This document shows positions 1 through 10,500 of a stretch of 64,000 nucleotides of DNA, in pieces (position 1 is the stretch's first letter; each line of letters opens with the position of its first letter). A program made the translations under genes and the position numbers. The stretch lies in NCBI RefSeq assembly GCF_963664555.1, contig NZ_OY761461.1, positions 1,612,001 to 1,676,000 of the forward strand. Direction: 5' to 3'. Source of the DNA: Labilibaculum sp. (lineage in GTDB: Bacteria; Bacteroidota; Bacteroidia; Bacteroidales; Marinifilaceae). The notes beneath the pieces are model-generated. The model was given only the letters and a program-made list of their open reading frames with translations. It ran no database searches and was not told where the DNA came from.

Positions 1-2850
1 AAATTCAGAATAGCCAATTACTGAGAATATTGTATTTTCTGGAATGCTGGCTATTGGAGAATTGCTTGAAGGGTCATTTAATGGTAATTCCGGAGTCCAT
101 TCATAAGTGTTTGCACCTTTTGCCCAAAGCTTGAATTCTTGCTTAGCCCCCACAATAGTGTCGGGTTTTATTGTGATGATTGGTGTTTGATGCACGTTGA
201 CTTTTATCTTATCTGTTAAGTTTTCGCAATTGTGTGTGGAAACAACTAATTGATATTCTGTACTTGTCAAAGGCGTTGCTGTTGGGTTGGCAATGTTAGG
301 ATTGTTAAGTCCTGTTGAAGGAATCCATAAATATTTATACTCCCTAAGACTATTTTGAGCTGTAGGATTGCCGCCAAGTTCTAATGATTCTCCAACACAG
401 ATCGATTTGTCTAATCCTGCATCTATGTTGCTAATCGGATTTATATTGTATTCAGTAGTATCTCGATTTTCACAGCCATTTGAGTCAGTAATTTTTAATG
501 CAAATTCAGTAGATTGAAGCGCCTTAAACTTTGGGTGCATTTCTTCGGAAACGAAATTGTTGTTTGATGAAGTCCAGATGTATCTGTATGGTGATCTTCC
601 ACCTTCGGCCATTACATCCGGTCCAAGTTCAATTTCAGAACCTTCGCAAATTAGGGTGTCTTTTCCAGCGTAAGCTGATGGAAGGGAGTAAGGATGGAGT
701 GTAAATTTCTGTTCTGATGAACATCCCTCTTTATTTTCCACTTTTAAATAAAATTCATATTCTTTGTCGACTTTATAAGTGAATTTATTGGTGTTTTCAA
801 ATAGTAAGTTTTTATTTTGATTCAACCATTCTGTTTTATAGTAGTCACTTGTTTGAATTGTGATTTGTTGGTTTTTACAAGCAAAATAATTGTCTTTTAA
901 ATCAATTACAGGAAGTTCGTGTACAAATATAAAACTTGTATCTTTTGCAACGCAACCGTATTCTGATTGTACTTCAAAAATCAAGGAATCTTTTTCGGTA
1001 GTAAGTACATTGTAGTTCAGATTATTACTGAGTATTTTGTTTTGGAATGTTTTCCATGTCCGGATAGTGCCATTTGTTATGGGATGTAAGCTTATACTTT
1101 CACCGTAACATGAGTATGTTTCATTATTTAATTCAATTATCGGGTTTTCATGATAAAAAATATTAATTGTGTCGTATACAACACCTCCGTAATTTTTGTT
1201 CAATTTAACCCAAACGGTATCATTAGTGGTAATTGACAGAGAAATTTTGTTCGTATTGCTTGCAATTTCACCTTTACTTTTAGAATACCAGTTTGCGGTG
1301 TAATTGCCATCAGGAATTGATAGTTGAATTTGTTCGCCGTGACAAACATTTAGATCTTCGCCTAAGCTTATTGGGGCATTAATGAAAAACAGATGCAAAT
1401 CAGATAATTCTGAAATATTGCCGGCAATGTCTACACTTTGTAAAGCCCAATAATATTTGCCTTCAGAGAGATTCGCTAACTCGATAGTTGTGTCTGACAG
1501 TTCATGTTGTGAAGTCAATAAATTTTCACCGGTAGTTAGATTAGTATAAAAAGGATAGAATTCAGATCTGCCGGCTGTGGTTCCAAGTTTTAATCTGTAT
1601 TGAAGACTGCTTGGGGTAGATATATTATCACTGCCTTTGTTCCAATTTAAAGATACATTAGGATAACTTGTTACTGAATTCAATAAGGTTGGAGGGGCTG
1701 GTTTTTCGTATGAGAAACTGAAATTATTAGTATAGAAAAGAGATTTAGGACCTTCTGGGATTTGCGTGCCGGAAATGAATATATCAGCTTTACCATCTCC
1801 ATTAAAGTCTGTAACGGCCAGGCAACCTGCAAAAACATTTGGAAATACGATGTTGGAATTAGAAAGTAGACCGTTGTCATTGGTATACAGCACGGTTTTT
1901 GGGCTTGTATTGTTAATTCCTCCTATGCTGATCAAATCTAAATCTTCATCACCATCATAGTCCAGCCATTCTAAATCGCAGCCACCAAGTGGAACAGATA
2001 AGTTTTGAGAAAACTGTAAAGTTCCTTTATTGTTTGTGTATACTCTTGATTGATAGTTTTCACCATCATATCCAGCAATTACAAGGTCAGGGAATCCGTC
2101 ATTGTTGATGTCGCCCCATTTTGAATCTCCATCTGTCACACCATCCAGTTCTATTACTTTATGGAAAGCAATGCCTTTTTCATTTCGATATAAATAACAA
2201 ATTCTGCGGGCGCCTTCCGATTTTCCTGTGATTAGAAGATCTGTCCATCCATCTTTGTCGTAATCAATTGATGTTGTACTTCCTGAATAAATACTTGCCA
2301 GATTGTGTTCTTGTGAATAGAAGCTTTCATTTTTGTTGTTTATATATGTTTTTGTAATGATTTGATTTTTATCATTCAAACCTGACAAAACCAGATCAAG
2401 AAACCCATCATTGTTAAAATCAAACCAAGTATGGCTGCTAAGGTTGACATTTTCGAATGATGTTGCCATTTTTACATATGAGTTTCCGTTGATATTTTTA
2501 AACAGGAGAGTGTGTTTAATACCATCCGTATCCATTCCGGTATAAAATAAATCGAGGTAGTTGTCATTGTTAAAATCCAATAAGGAGAGAGAACCATTGC
2601 TGAGAGGTATTAATTCGGGAACAATCATTTGAGAAAAGTGATCATTGTTATTGATATATATGCTGGTTACATATTTATCTGGTTGTTCGCCCATTAATAC
2701 TAAATCTTGGCGCCCATCGTGATTGATGTCGCCCCAAACACATTTACTATTATTCAAATTGGGAATGTTGGTGAAAACTTTCTCCTGAAACTGAGCCAGA
2801 CACAAATTAAAACAAAGGCAAACTATGGGGATTAAAAATATTTTTTTCAT
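1..2850 (-). CDS. Secreted FG-GAP/VCBS-repeat protein with Ig/FN3-like domains (C-terminus outside window)
   Basis: The reading frame is open from an ATG at 2848-2850 to the window edge (950 codons, no stop). It begins with a signal peptide of the form MKKIFLIPIVCLCFNLCLAQ. Residues about 25-380 hold repeated calcium-loop motifs typical of FG-GAP/VCBS beta-propeller repeats, such as GDINHDGRQDL, DFNNDGFLDL, DYDKDGWTDL and DFNGDGKADI. An FN3-like segment follows at about 385-470, then repeated Ig-like units with paired cysteines (CHGEQIQL, CYGESISL, CKNQQITI, CEGSEIELG, CVGESLELG). Such proteins are usually exported by the type IX system and end in a sorting or gliding-type C-terminal domain; that end is not visible here. 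It lies 27 bp downstream of the HEAT-like gene on the same strand, probably in one operon. Ligand and role are unknown. Confidence 0.85.
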   Translation of the reverse strand, partial: MKKIFLIPIVCLCFNLCLAQFQEKVFTNIPNLNNSKCVWGDINHDGRQDLVLMGEQPDKYVTSIYINNNDHFSQMIVPELIPLSNGSLSLLDFNNDNYLDLFYTGMDTDGIKHTLLFKNINGNSYVKMATSFENVNLSSHTWFDFNNDGFLDLVLSGLNDKNQIITKTYINNKNESFYSQEHNLASIYSGSTTSIDYDKDGWTDLLITGKSEGARRICYLYRNEKGIAFHKVIELDGVTDGDSKWGDINNDGFPDLVIAGYDGENYQSRVYTNNKGTLQFSQNLSVPLGGCDLEWLDYDGDEDLDLISIGGINNTSPKTVLYTNDNGLLSNSNIVFPNVFAGCLAVTDFNGDGKADIFISGTQIPEGPKSLFYTNNFSFSYEKPAPPTLLNSVTSYPNVSLNWNKGSDNISTPSSLQYRLKLGTTAGRSEFYPFYTNLTTGENLLTSQHELSDTTIELANLSEGKYYWALQSVDIAGNISELSDLHLFFINAPISLGEDLNVCHGEQIQLSIPDGNYTANWYSKSKGEIASNTNKISLSITTNDTVWVKLNKNYGGVVYDTINIFYHENPIIELNNETYSCYGESISLHPITNGTIRTWKTFQNKILSNNLNYNVLTTEKDSLIFEVQSEYGCVAKDTSFIFVHELPVIDLKDNYFACKNQQITIQTSDYYKTEWLNQNKNLLFENTNKFTYKVDKEYEFYLKVENKEGCSSEQKFTLHPYSLPSAYAGKDTLICEGSEIELGPDVMAEGGRSPYRYIWTSSNNNFVSEEMHPKFKALQSTEFALKITDSNGCENRDTTEYNINPISNIDAGLDKSICVGESLELGGNPTAQNSLREYKYLWIPSTGLNNPNIANPTATPLTSTEYQLVVSTHNCENLTDKIKVNVHQTPIITIKPDTIVGAKQEFKLWAKGANTYEWTPELPLNDPSSNSPIASIPENTIFSVIGYSEF

Positions 2851-2877
2851 TTTTTTACTATTCAGGAATGGGAAGAA

Positions 2878-3816
2878 TTAGTATTCTTCGTTTATAATTT
2901 TGTAGTCAGGATGTTGTAAAAACCAATCGCGGCATATTTGAAGAGCTTCGGTATAATCATTCGTGTCTATATCTCCGCTATCACTTATTTTAAGAGGAAA
3001 GTCTTTTATTACAGGAGCCAGATACTCCATGATTCTGTATCCGCATACGATCATCTCTGTCGATTCTGCATTGGAAGACTCACAGTTTTTTTCATTGCTG
3101 TTTAATAACCCGATTAAAAAATCAAAAGCTTCTCTCTGATGTGTGTAGATAAGATCAGGAACGTAATCATAAACTAAATCATCATTTGCCTCCATCATCT
3201 TAATCTGTTTCATACAGAATTCCATTGCTGCATGATCTCCAATTCTTGCCAGTGCCAGTTTGGCTGCCCAGTATGGTTCATTGCTTTTGATAATTCCAGA
3301 TAACAGCAGTTCTGTAATGCTTTTTAGAGTAGAGTCAGGATTAACATATCCAGCTAATCTGATTAGTTCATGATAGTAAGGGGGGGTTAGGTAGAGTAAT
3401 TCCAGAATTTTGTTTCGGGCCTTATTGTTATAGCTTTTTTTAGCGTAATCTTTCAGTAAATCGCTTACAATACCGCAGATGCCGGAGTTTGAGTCATTAA
3501 ATCCTTTTAACAGAAAATTAACCACATCCTGTTTAAGGATAGAATTTGTGTCATTTTTAGTTAGGTTATTGGCAATAAGGTAAGCGTATTTTCGAACTGC
3601 GTCAATTGAATCAATTCTGTATACTTCTAAATCATTTAAGATTTCAAGCTTATTTGTGCTAAAATCACTTGGCGTATTATGATATGAATCAGGATTTGAT
3701 ATTACATCCTTAAAGAAGGATTGTATCCCTTTTCTGTTTAACTCCTGTGTAAATGAGGTGTTTGAGAAAAATAACACAATAATACCACATGTAATTAACT
3801 TAAAAATTGATTTCAT
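2878..3816 (-). CDS. Secreted HEAT-like repeat protein
   Basis: 312 residues from the ATG at 3814-3816. I chose this over a start 32 codons upstream because it begins a clean signal peptide (MKSIFKLITCGIIVLFF, cleavage near SFTQ). The mature part is helical, with repeated units resembling HEAT/armadillo-type repeats, for example WAAKLALARIGDHAAMEFCM. No catalytic motif is visible. HEAT-like repeats normally act as protein-protein scaffolds, and location would be periplasm or cell surface. It is the upstream partner of the FG-GAP gene, 27 bp away, so the two products may act together. The HEAT assignment rests on pattern only and the specific function is unknown. Confidence 0.7.
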   Translation of the reverse strand: MKSIFKLITCGIIVLFFSNTSFTQELNRKGIQSFFKDVISNPDSYHNTPSDFSTNKLEILNDLEVYRIDSIDAVRKYAYLIANNLTKNDTNSILKQDVVNFLLKGFNDSNSGICGIVSDLLKDYAKKSYNNKARNKILELLYLTPPYYHELIRLAGYVNPDSTLKSITELLLSGIIKSNEPYWAAKLALARIGDHAAMEFCMKQIKMMEANDDLVYDYVPDLIYTHQREAFDFLIGLLNSNEKNCESSNAESTEMIVCGYRIMEYLAPVIKDFPLKISDSGDIDTNDYTEALQICRDWFLQHPDYKIINEEY

Positions 3817-4366
3817 AATTTTGTTTTGAAAATTATGTTCGAATATAGACAAATAAAATAAAATTGGAGAAAAACTTTGGGATATTATACTCTCTTGTTT
3901 GTTATAATGCATCTAAATTAATCATAGTTGCGTTTTATTTTAATGAGGTTTTTCTGTTTAAAATATTCACTTTAAAAAGGTTTTTAGAGTGAGTAAAATG
4001 ATGTTGGGTGATTCTGTAATGTCAGTATGTCTTTATTTTTAAGAGTTATGTGTCAATTTATTTTGTTGCGTGGAGAGCTGTGAAATATATTGTTTTCGAA
4101 GCTGATGAAGATATAATCTTTTACTCATTTCAACATAAAATTAAATTTAAACATTAATTTACTTGTTAATTAGAATATTTATTTTAAGGCTGATAAAATT
4201 GAGTGTTATTTAATAAATATTAACAAAAAATATTGTGTATTAACATATTAGTGTTTATTATTGTTGGCCGAATAATGTAACATATAAAATTTATTAGTTT
4301 TAGGCAATTTCAACCTGTTAAGGTTAATTTCCTGAGCTAGAGAATTAGATAAAACAGTAATCCAGA
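3817..4366. other. AT-rich divergent intergenic region
   Basis: 550 bp between the minus-strand HEAT-like gene and the plus-strand SprF-like gene. It must hold divergent promoters. A possible -7 element (TAGTTTTA, 4295-4302, one mismatch to TAnnTTTG) lies 65 bp before the 4367 start, but I find no TTG at the expected spacing. No RNA gene or ORF is supported. Confidence 0.4.
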
Positions 4367-5758
4367 ATGAGAGGGAAAATAATTTTATTGGTTTTTATTG
4401 TCGTGTCATTTCACCTCAAGGCTCAAAAAATACCCTTAGTTAACTATACAGAATCTCCATTGCAATACAATCCTTCAGCTATTGCCGGGTTACCGTACGC
4501 AAAAGTAAGTTTCTACAATCGCATTCAGAAAATTAAATCAGGTTCTGCTTTTACGACCTCTCTGGTTACTGGTGTTTTGCCGGTTTTAAATGATAAGAAA
4601 CGAGGCCATTTGGGCGCTGTAGGGGTGTCGTTTATGTCTGATGATTTATCGTCTGATGATTTGCTGAAGGAAGAGAGTTTTGCCGTTTCATTGGCCTATA
4701 AGTTGAAAGTGTCGGATCAATTAAATTTAGGTTTGGGTATTTCCTGGAATGTGCTTCAGCGTTTTTTTGACAACAATGGTTTTACAACGGGGAGTCAGTA
4801 TGTTTTAGGGGAAGGTTTTAGTCCAAGTTTAGCTATTAATGAAAATTTTCAGGATGTATCGGATGGATATTCTTCATGGAACTCCGGAATTCGACTCGAA
4901 AAAATGTATCGAAATAATAGTCTTAACTATTTTGTTGGTGCCTCACTGGCCAATTTAAATAGACCTGTTTACACTTCAGGGAACGATCAAAAAGAGAAGC
5001 TTTCTTATCAATACGGTCTTCAGTTTGGGTACAATCTTTTATTAGGGAATGAATTAAGTCTGTTAGTAGATGGTGATTTGAGATTTCAGGATGAGAATGA
5101 GTGGTTAAATCTTGGTTTGGATATGAGATATTATTGGAAGAATTCCAAGGGAGGTTTTTTTAAGGAAGGAAGTATTGCTTTAATTCCCCGGTATGTTGTT
5201 GACAAAGTTTATGCTCTTGCTTTAGAGTTTTCGCAATCTTTTTATTCAATAAGAGTTGGCCGTACCATTACATCTTCAAAAATAAATTCTAATTACATGA
5301 CAAGCAATGAAGTGATGCTTTCGTTGAATAAGAATTTTAGTCGGGAAAAGAAATCCGGCTTCTCTGATAAGATAAGAAATGCAAGTGGACTTGTACGCAA
5401 AAAGAAGGAGGAGTTTGTTTGGGATGATGAGTACTGGGATTATTCAACCGTTGATCAGCACAAAATTATAGATAAGAGTTTGAAGAAGTTTATTGACTCT
5501 TTGATTGAACGGATGCAAAAGCATAAAAACTCAATTGTTCATATACATGTTTTTACCGATATGATGGTAAATGATGCGAAGAATCTGGAAGTATCTGTTC
5601 ATAGGGCTGAAATTATTTCCGATTATTTCGAGCAGCATGGAATTGCAGGAAACAGAGTGGATTATTTTGGGGAAGGAAACTCAAATCCAGTTGTAGCCAA
5701 CGCATATGGTCAGGAAAGATTAAAGAACAGACGAATCAAATTTATTATTTATCGGTAA
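4367..5758 (+). CDS. PorP/SprF-family outer-membrane protein fused to an OmpA-like domain
   Basis: 463 residues. The N-terminus is a signal peptide (MRGKIILLVFIVVSFHLKAQ). Residues about 21-330 resemble PorP/SprF barrels: the early NPSAIAGLPYAKVSFYNR segment and alternating beta strands. PorP/SprF proteins partner with the type IX secretion system, and SprF of Flavobacterium is needed for SprB export. Residues about 360-463 form an OmpA-like peptidoglycan-binding domain, with HVFTD in place of the usual GHTD, then VHRAEIISDYF and a final NRRIKFIIYR. The fusion would tether the barrel to the cell wall. It is first in a tight run with the barrel gene at 5763 (4 bp gap) and the 1516-residue gene. 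The distant SprB-repeat gene at 30231 is an obvious candidate client; that link is inferred. Confidence 0.8.
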   Translation: MRGKIILLVFIVVSFHLKAQKIPLVNYTESPLQYNPSAIAGLPYAKVSFYNRIQKIKSGSAFTTSLVTGVLPVLNDKKRGHLGAVGVSFMSDDLSSDDLLKEESFAVSLAYKLKVSDQLNLGLGISWNVLQRFFDNNGFTTGSQYVLGEGFSPSLAINENFQDVSDGYSSWNSGIRLEKMYRNNSLNYFVGASLANLNRPVYTSGNDQKEKLSYQYGLQFGYNLLLGNELSLLVDGDLRFQDENEWLNLGLDMRYYWKNSKGGFFKEGSIALIPRYVVDKVYALALEFSQSFYSIRVGRTITSSKINSNYMTSNEVMLSLNKNFSREKKSGFSDKIRNASGLVRKKKEEFVWDDEYWDYSTVDQHKIIDKSLKKFIDSLIERMQKHKNSIVHIHVFTDMMVNDAKNLEVSVHRAEIISDYFEQHGIAGNRVDYFGEGNSNPVVANAYGQERLKNRRIKFIIYR

Positions 5759-5762
5759 GTTA

Positions 5763-7529
5763 ATGAATAAAGGGGTTCACCATATAATAAGTTTGAGTAG
5801 AAATAAAGATCAGGGAGCCCGGATATTTGTCCGGATTTTGTGTTTCCTATTTATTCAGTTGAGTTCATTTCTTGTTGTTTGTGCTCAGGATGTTGAGCAA
5901 GTAATCAATGCAAAAAAGATTGGTGTTTCGGGTAGTATCTCAGCCAATAATGTTAATTATTCGGCAATAGGAGTTAAGCGCAACAGAGACGCACATACGT
6001 TTTATGCTACGGGCAGTTTGAATTTGTCACTGTTTGAACAGTGGTCAATTCCTTTAAATTTTACCTATTCCAATCAGGATGTAGAATTATCACATGGAGT
6101 TAGTTTTAACCAGATAGGTATATCTCCAACTTACAAGTGGGTGAAGCTGCATGCGGGTTATTCTGCCATGAGTTTCTCGCCTTATAGTTTAAGCGGACAT
6201 AGTTTTTTAGGAGTAGGGCTTGAGCTGACTCCACCAATAAAACTAAGCGCCAGCCTTATGTTTGGAAGGCTTCGGAAAGCGGAAGAACCAGTAGGTACGG
6301 AAAAGGAAACATTGTTCTCCTACAAAAGGATGGGTTACGGTTTAAAGCTAAATTACAAAGACAAGGGGGATGATTTGAGTGTTATTGCATTTGGGGCTAA
6401 GGATGATGAGAATTCAGTAAAACTCATTCCAGACAACACCGAAATCACACCCATGGAAAACCTGGTATTGGGAGTGAATGTTCGTAAAAATCTGTTCAGT
6501 AAAATATTTGTTGGTGTTGAATATACCAATAGTATGCTGACGCAGGATAAAAGACTTGAAAACAGGGGCGAAAAGAATACCGGTGTATTCGTACTTACCA
6601 ATGGCATTATGAACGCCAACTCATCCAGTTCTGTTTATACCGCTATCAAAACTGATGTATCCTATCAAAGTCAGGATTTTTCTGTGTCGATGTTGTACGA
6701 AAGGGTTGATCCGGAGTACCAAACATTGGGAGCCTATTATTTTACCAATGATATGGAGAATATATCAGTGACAACTGCCAAACAGTTTTTAAAGGGACAC
6801 TTAAATATTTCTGCAAATGCCGGTTTGCAAAGGAATGATCTGAAAAATGAGAAAAAATCAAGGATGAATAATGTGGTTGGAGCTGTAAATGTTGGAATAC
6901 AAACAGGCGCCAAAACGAATCTGAATTTATCCTACTCAAACTATAGTTCTTTCACGAATATCCGATCCGATTTCGAAGATATAAACGAAGTGAATCAGCA
7001 ACAGGTTTATGATACCCTCGATTTTACCCAGGTTTCTCAGAATATGTCACTTACTCTGTCGCAGGTTTTGGGTGATGTGAAAAATGCAGATGCCAGACAA
7101 AATTTAAATGTTAATCTGAATGTGCAAATGGCTTCGGAAAAACAGGAAGGGCAGGATAAAAAGCCTGGAAATAAATTCTACAGCACCGGAATAACGCATA
7201 GTATTAGTTGGAAAAACAGTGGAGTTTCATTGTCCTCCTCAATAAATGGGAATTACAACGATATGGAATCGGGTGACGCCTTAACTCTTGGGCCAACACT
7301 GAGTTTGTCCAAAAGGTTTAAAAAGAATTTGAGAAGTTCGGTGAGCGGATCCTGGAACAGATCTTATCAGAACGGCGATTTCGCAAATCGGATTTATGTG
7401 ATTCGCTGCAATAATTCTTATGCAGTAAAGAAGCATAGTTTTACTCTCAGCATGAATTATATGAATAGGCACGAAGAGAAAAAATATGCAGAGTTCACGC
7501 TTAGTATGGGTTACAATTACAGTTTTTAA
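5763..7529 (+). CDS. Outer-membrane beta-barrel protein of unknown function
   Basis: 588 residues. After a long basic N-terminus (about 23 residues) comes a hydrophobic signal core (ILCFLFIQLSSFLVVCAQ). The mature chain is almost entirely alternating amphipathic strands (GLKLNYKDKGDDLSVIAFGA, NVGIQTGAKTNLNLSYSNYS) and ends in an aromatic residue (SMGYNYSF), the usual signature of a BAM-inserted outer-membrane barrel. There is no plug or TonB-box domain, so it is not a normal TonB receptor. It starts 4 bp after the SprF-OmpA gene and ends 14 bp before the 1516-residue gene, so co-translation is likely. I infer a structural or channel role in the same surface complex. I do not recognise a named family. 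Confidence 0.75.
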   Translation: MNKGVHHIISLSRNKDQGARIFVRILCFLFIQLSSFLVVCAQDVEQVINAKKIGVSGSISANNVNYSAIGVKRNRDAHTFYATGSLNLSLFEQWSIPLNFTYSNQDVELSHGVSFNQIGISPTYKWVKLHAGYSAMSFSPYSLSGHSFLGVGLELTPPIKLSASLMFGRLRKAEEPVGTEKETLFSYKRMGYGLKLNYKDKGDDLSVIAFGAKDDENSVKLIPDNTEITPMENLVLGVNVRKNLFSKIFVGVEYTNSMLTQDKRLENRGEKNTGVFVLTNGIMNANSSSSVYTAIKTDVSYQSQDFSVSMLYERVDPEYQTLGAYYFTNDMENISVTTAKQFLKGHLNISANAGLQRNDLKNEKKSRMNNVVGAVNVGIQTGAKTNLNLSYSNYSSFTNIRSDFEDINEVNQQQVYDTLDFTQVSQNMSLTLSQVLGDVKNADARQNLNVNLNVQMASEKQEGQDKKPGNKFYSTGITHSISWKNSGVSLSSSINGNYNDMESGDALTLGPTLSLSKRFKKNLRSSVSGSWNRSYQNGDFANRIYVIRCNNSYAVKKHSFTLSMNYMNRHEEKKYAEFTLSMGYNYSF

Positions 7530-7543
7530 ACAAACAGCAGAAA

Positions 7544-10500
7544 ATGAAGTTCGATTCAATAGAGAATAAATTAGTTCAAGATGGAATTTGCAAGGCAACG
7601 ATGAGGCAATCGCTGCGAAATTTGATGTTGCTGATTTTGCTTGTTTCTGTATTTAAAGTTGGATTTTCTGCAAATCATTTTGCTGTTGAAAATGATATTG
7701 ATGAAATAAAACTCTTTCAAGAGGATTCTGTTCAATCGCAAGGAGCTTCGATGGCTGCATCTTTGCTTAATCCGAAGGATGTTAAGCGAATGGCGAAATT
7801 GATTGCTACCGCAAAAAAAATCAGAACCGAATCACGTAAGCTCCAGGACTTAATCAATTCATCAAAATCATTCGATTTGCCGTTGGGTAAAGATCAGTCA
7901 ATGGGAGTGGGAGGAGTTACGATATGCATCGATTCCGTATTTCTAACTCCGAAAGGAGGCGAACTTTGTGCTTCAGCATTAATTGATGTACCTCTTGCAA
8001 AAAGACAACTTGGATTTGCCGGAAGCCGGATTGGCTTTAACCGTGGCGGATTTACCGGCGATGCCCGATTGATGCTGATTGGGAATCAGTCTTTTCCGCT
8101 TAACAAGAACATGACAATGGTATTTGTAGGGGAGAATAAAAAAACCTTTGTTGATTGGGATTGCAACGGATACAGGGGAATGGGCTTGCAGGGAAAGCTT
8201 GAGTTTAGCCGCGATGTACTATTGCCTGCCGATACCATTAATACGACTAAGGTTTCTGCAGCTTTCGAAACCAGTATTACTACATTTTCTGATTTTGTTG
8301 TTGATGTGAGCTTGGATCCTTTTCAGGTGAAAGGTCTTACCGATTTTAAGTTTAAGGCTAGCAATGCAGTTTTTGATTTTAGTGATACCCGAAATTCTTC
8401 AGGGATGGTTTTCCCAAAAGGCTATCAATCTACCTCAATGCCTGAATTAAATAGTCCGCTTTGGCAGGGATTCTATTTAAAAGATTTAAATGTTGAGATT
8501 CCAAGTCAGTACCGCAAGAAAAATCAAGAGGAAAATATAAGTCTCTTTTTGCGAAGTGCTGTTATTGATGAAATGGGCTTTACAGGAGAATTCGGAGGAA
8601 CCAATTTAATTCCTTTGGAAGAAGGGGACATGAGTGGCTGGGCATATTCGTTGGATACTCTGGGAGTGGGATTAAAGTACAATAAGTTACAAAAGGCATG
8701 GTTCAATGGTGATATTTTAATACCAATTGCCGGTGATACAGATCATTTGGGCTATTATGGTTTAATTCAACCTGATGATAAATATTATGTGAAAGCAACA
8801 GTAAAGGAAGATATGGATTTTCCGCTGTTTAATGCTGATGTGAAATTAGCACCTTCATCATATTTAGAGGTTGATGTTGAAGATCACCGCTTTCATCCTA
8901 AAGCGGTATTGCATGGTTCAATGGTGCCAAAGACGAAGCTTTTAAATATTGGAGACATTTCTTTTGAAGGACTAATGGTGACTACCAGGGAACCCTTTCT
9001 GGATGCAGATCGTTTTAGTTTAGGACGAGAGGATGCACCTAAAAAGTTAGGTTTCTTACCGATTCAACTCAACAGAATTACATTAACGAAACGAAAAACG
9101 AATGAATACGGTTTGGGTTTGGACATGACCGTTAATGTTAGCAGTAGTTTTAGTGGGATTGCAGAAGCTATTATTTTGGCCGAAAAAGATCCTGAACGAA
9201 TAAAATTTAAGTATGCAGGATTGGATATCGGCAAGCTGGGTATTGAAGTAAATCAGGGCAGTTATCAATTAAAAGGTTTTGCACAATGGTACAAAAATGA
9301 TCCTCTGTACGGATCCGGTTTTAAAGGAATGGTTGATGCCAAATTTACACCTGGAATTGCTTTGCAGGCTTCAGCGCTTTTTGGCAGTGTTGAAGGATAT
9401 CGATATTGGTATGCCGATGGTATGTTTACTTTGCCGAGTGGTGTTCCTGTATTTCCAGGTTTAAGTATTTACTCTTTTGGTGGTGGTGTTTACAATAGAA
9501 TGTCGCATAGCGGAACAGCTTTAGGTGCAGGCAGTATTGGGGCAACTCCCAGCGGAATTGTTTATGTGCCAAACAAAAAGGCCGGGCTTGGTTTAAAAGC
9601 GAGAGCCGATCTGGCTTCACCAGATAAAGCGGCAGTAACAGTTGAAACAATTTTCGAGATGTCGTTCAATAGCAATGGAGGATTGAATTACATTTCATTT
9701 GAAGGAAACGGGAAATTTTTATCTCCCTTAAATATTCCGGGTACTGATGCTATGCAGGCAAGTTGTATGAAGTTGTCTAAAAGTCTGGACAAAGGATTAA
9801 ATAATTTGGTAGATGCAGTTAATATTCCGGGATTAAAGGGACAATCGGATGTTCAAACGCAAATGTTTGGCTCTGAAAGTGAAATTGCCGGAAAATCTGT
9901 GGTGGCGGCAAAAGCAAAAGTCAGCTACGATTTTCCCAATAAAAGTTTGCACGGAACATTCGATTTGTTCATGAATGTGCCGGGAGGAGTTATTCAGGGG
10001 GTAGGATCGAATGGAAGAGCAGGCTGGGCCGAATTGCATGTCGATCCTAAAGATTGGTACTTCTACATGGGAACACCCGAAGACCGGGTAGGCATCAAAC
10101 TCATGCGCATACTAAAAACAGGCAGCTACTTTATGGTGGGAACAAAAATACTGGGCAGTCCGCCTCCTCCGGATGAAGTTGCAGATATTCTGGGTGCAGA
10201 TGACTTGGATTACATGAGAGATTTTAATGCATTGGGAACAGGGAAAGGCTTTGCTTTTGGCTCCAATGTCAGTATCAGTACCGGAAATCTGAATTTCCTT
10301 ATTTTCTACGGCTATTTTAATGCCGGTGCCGGTTTCGATATCATGTTAAAGAATTATGGTAACGAAGTGCGGTGCAAGGGGAGTGGTAAATCGCCGGGTA
10401 TTGATGGCTGGTATGCCAACGGACAGGCTTACGCTTATCTCGACGGAGAAATTGGCATTCAGGTGAGAGTATTTCACAAACGAAAAAGAATACACATTCT

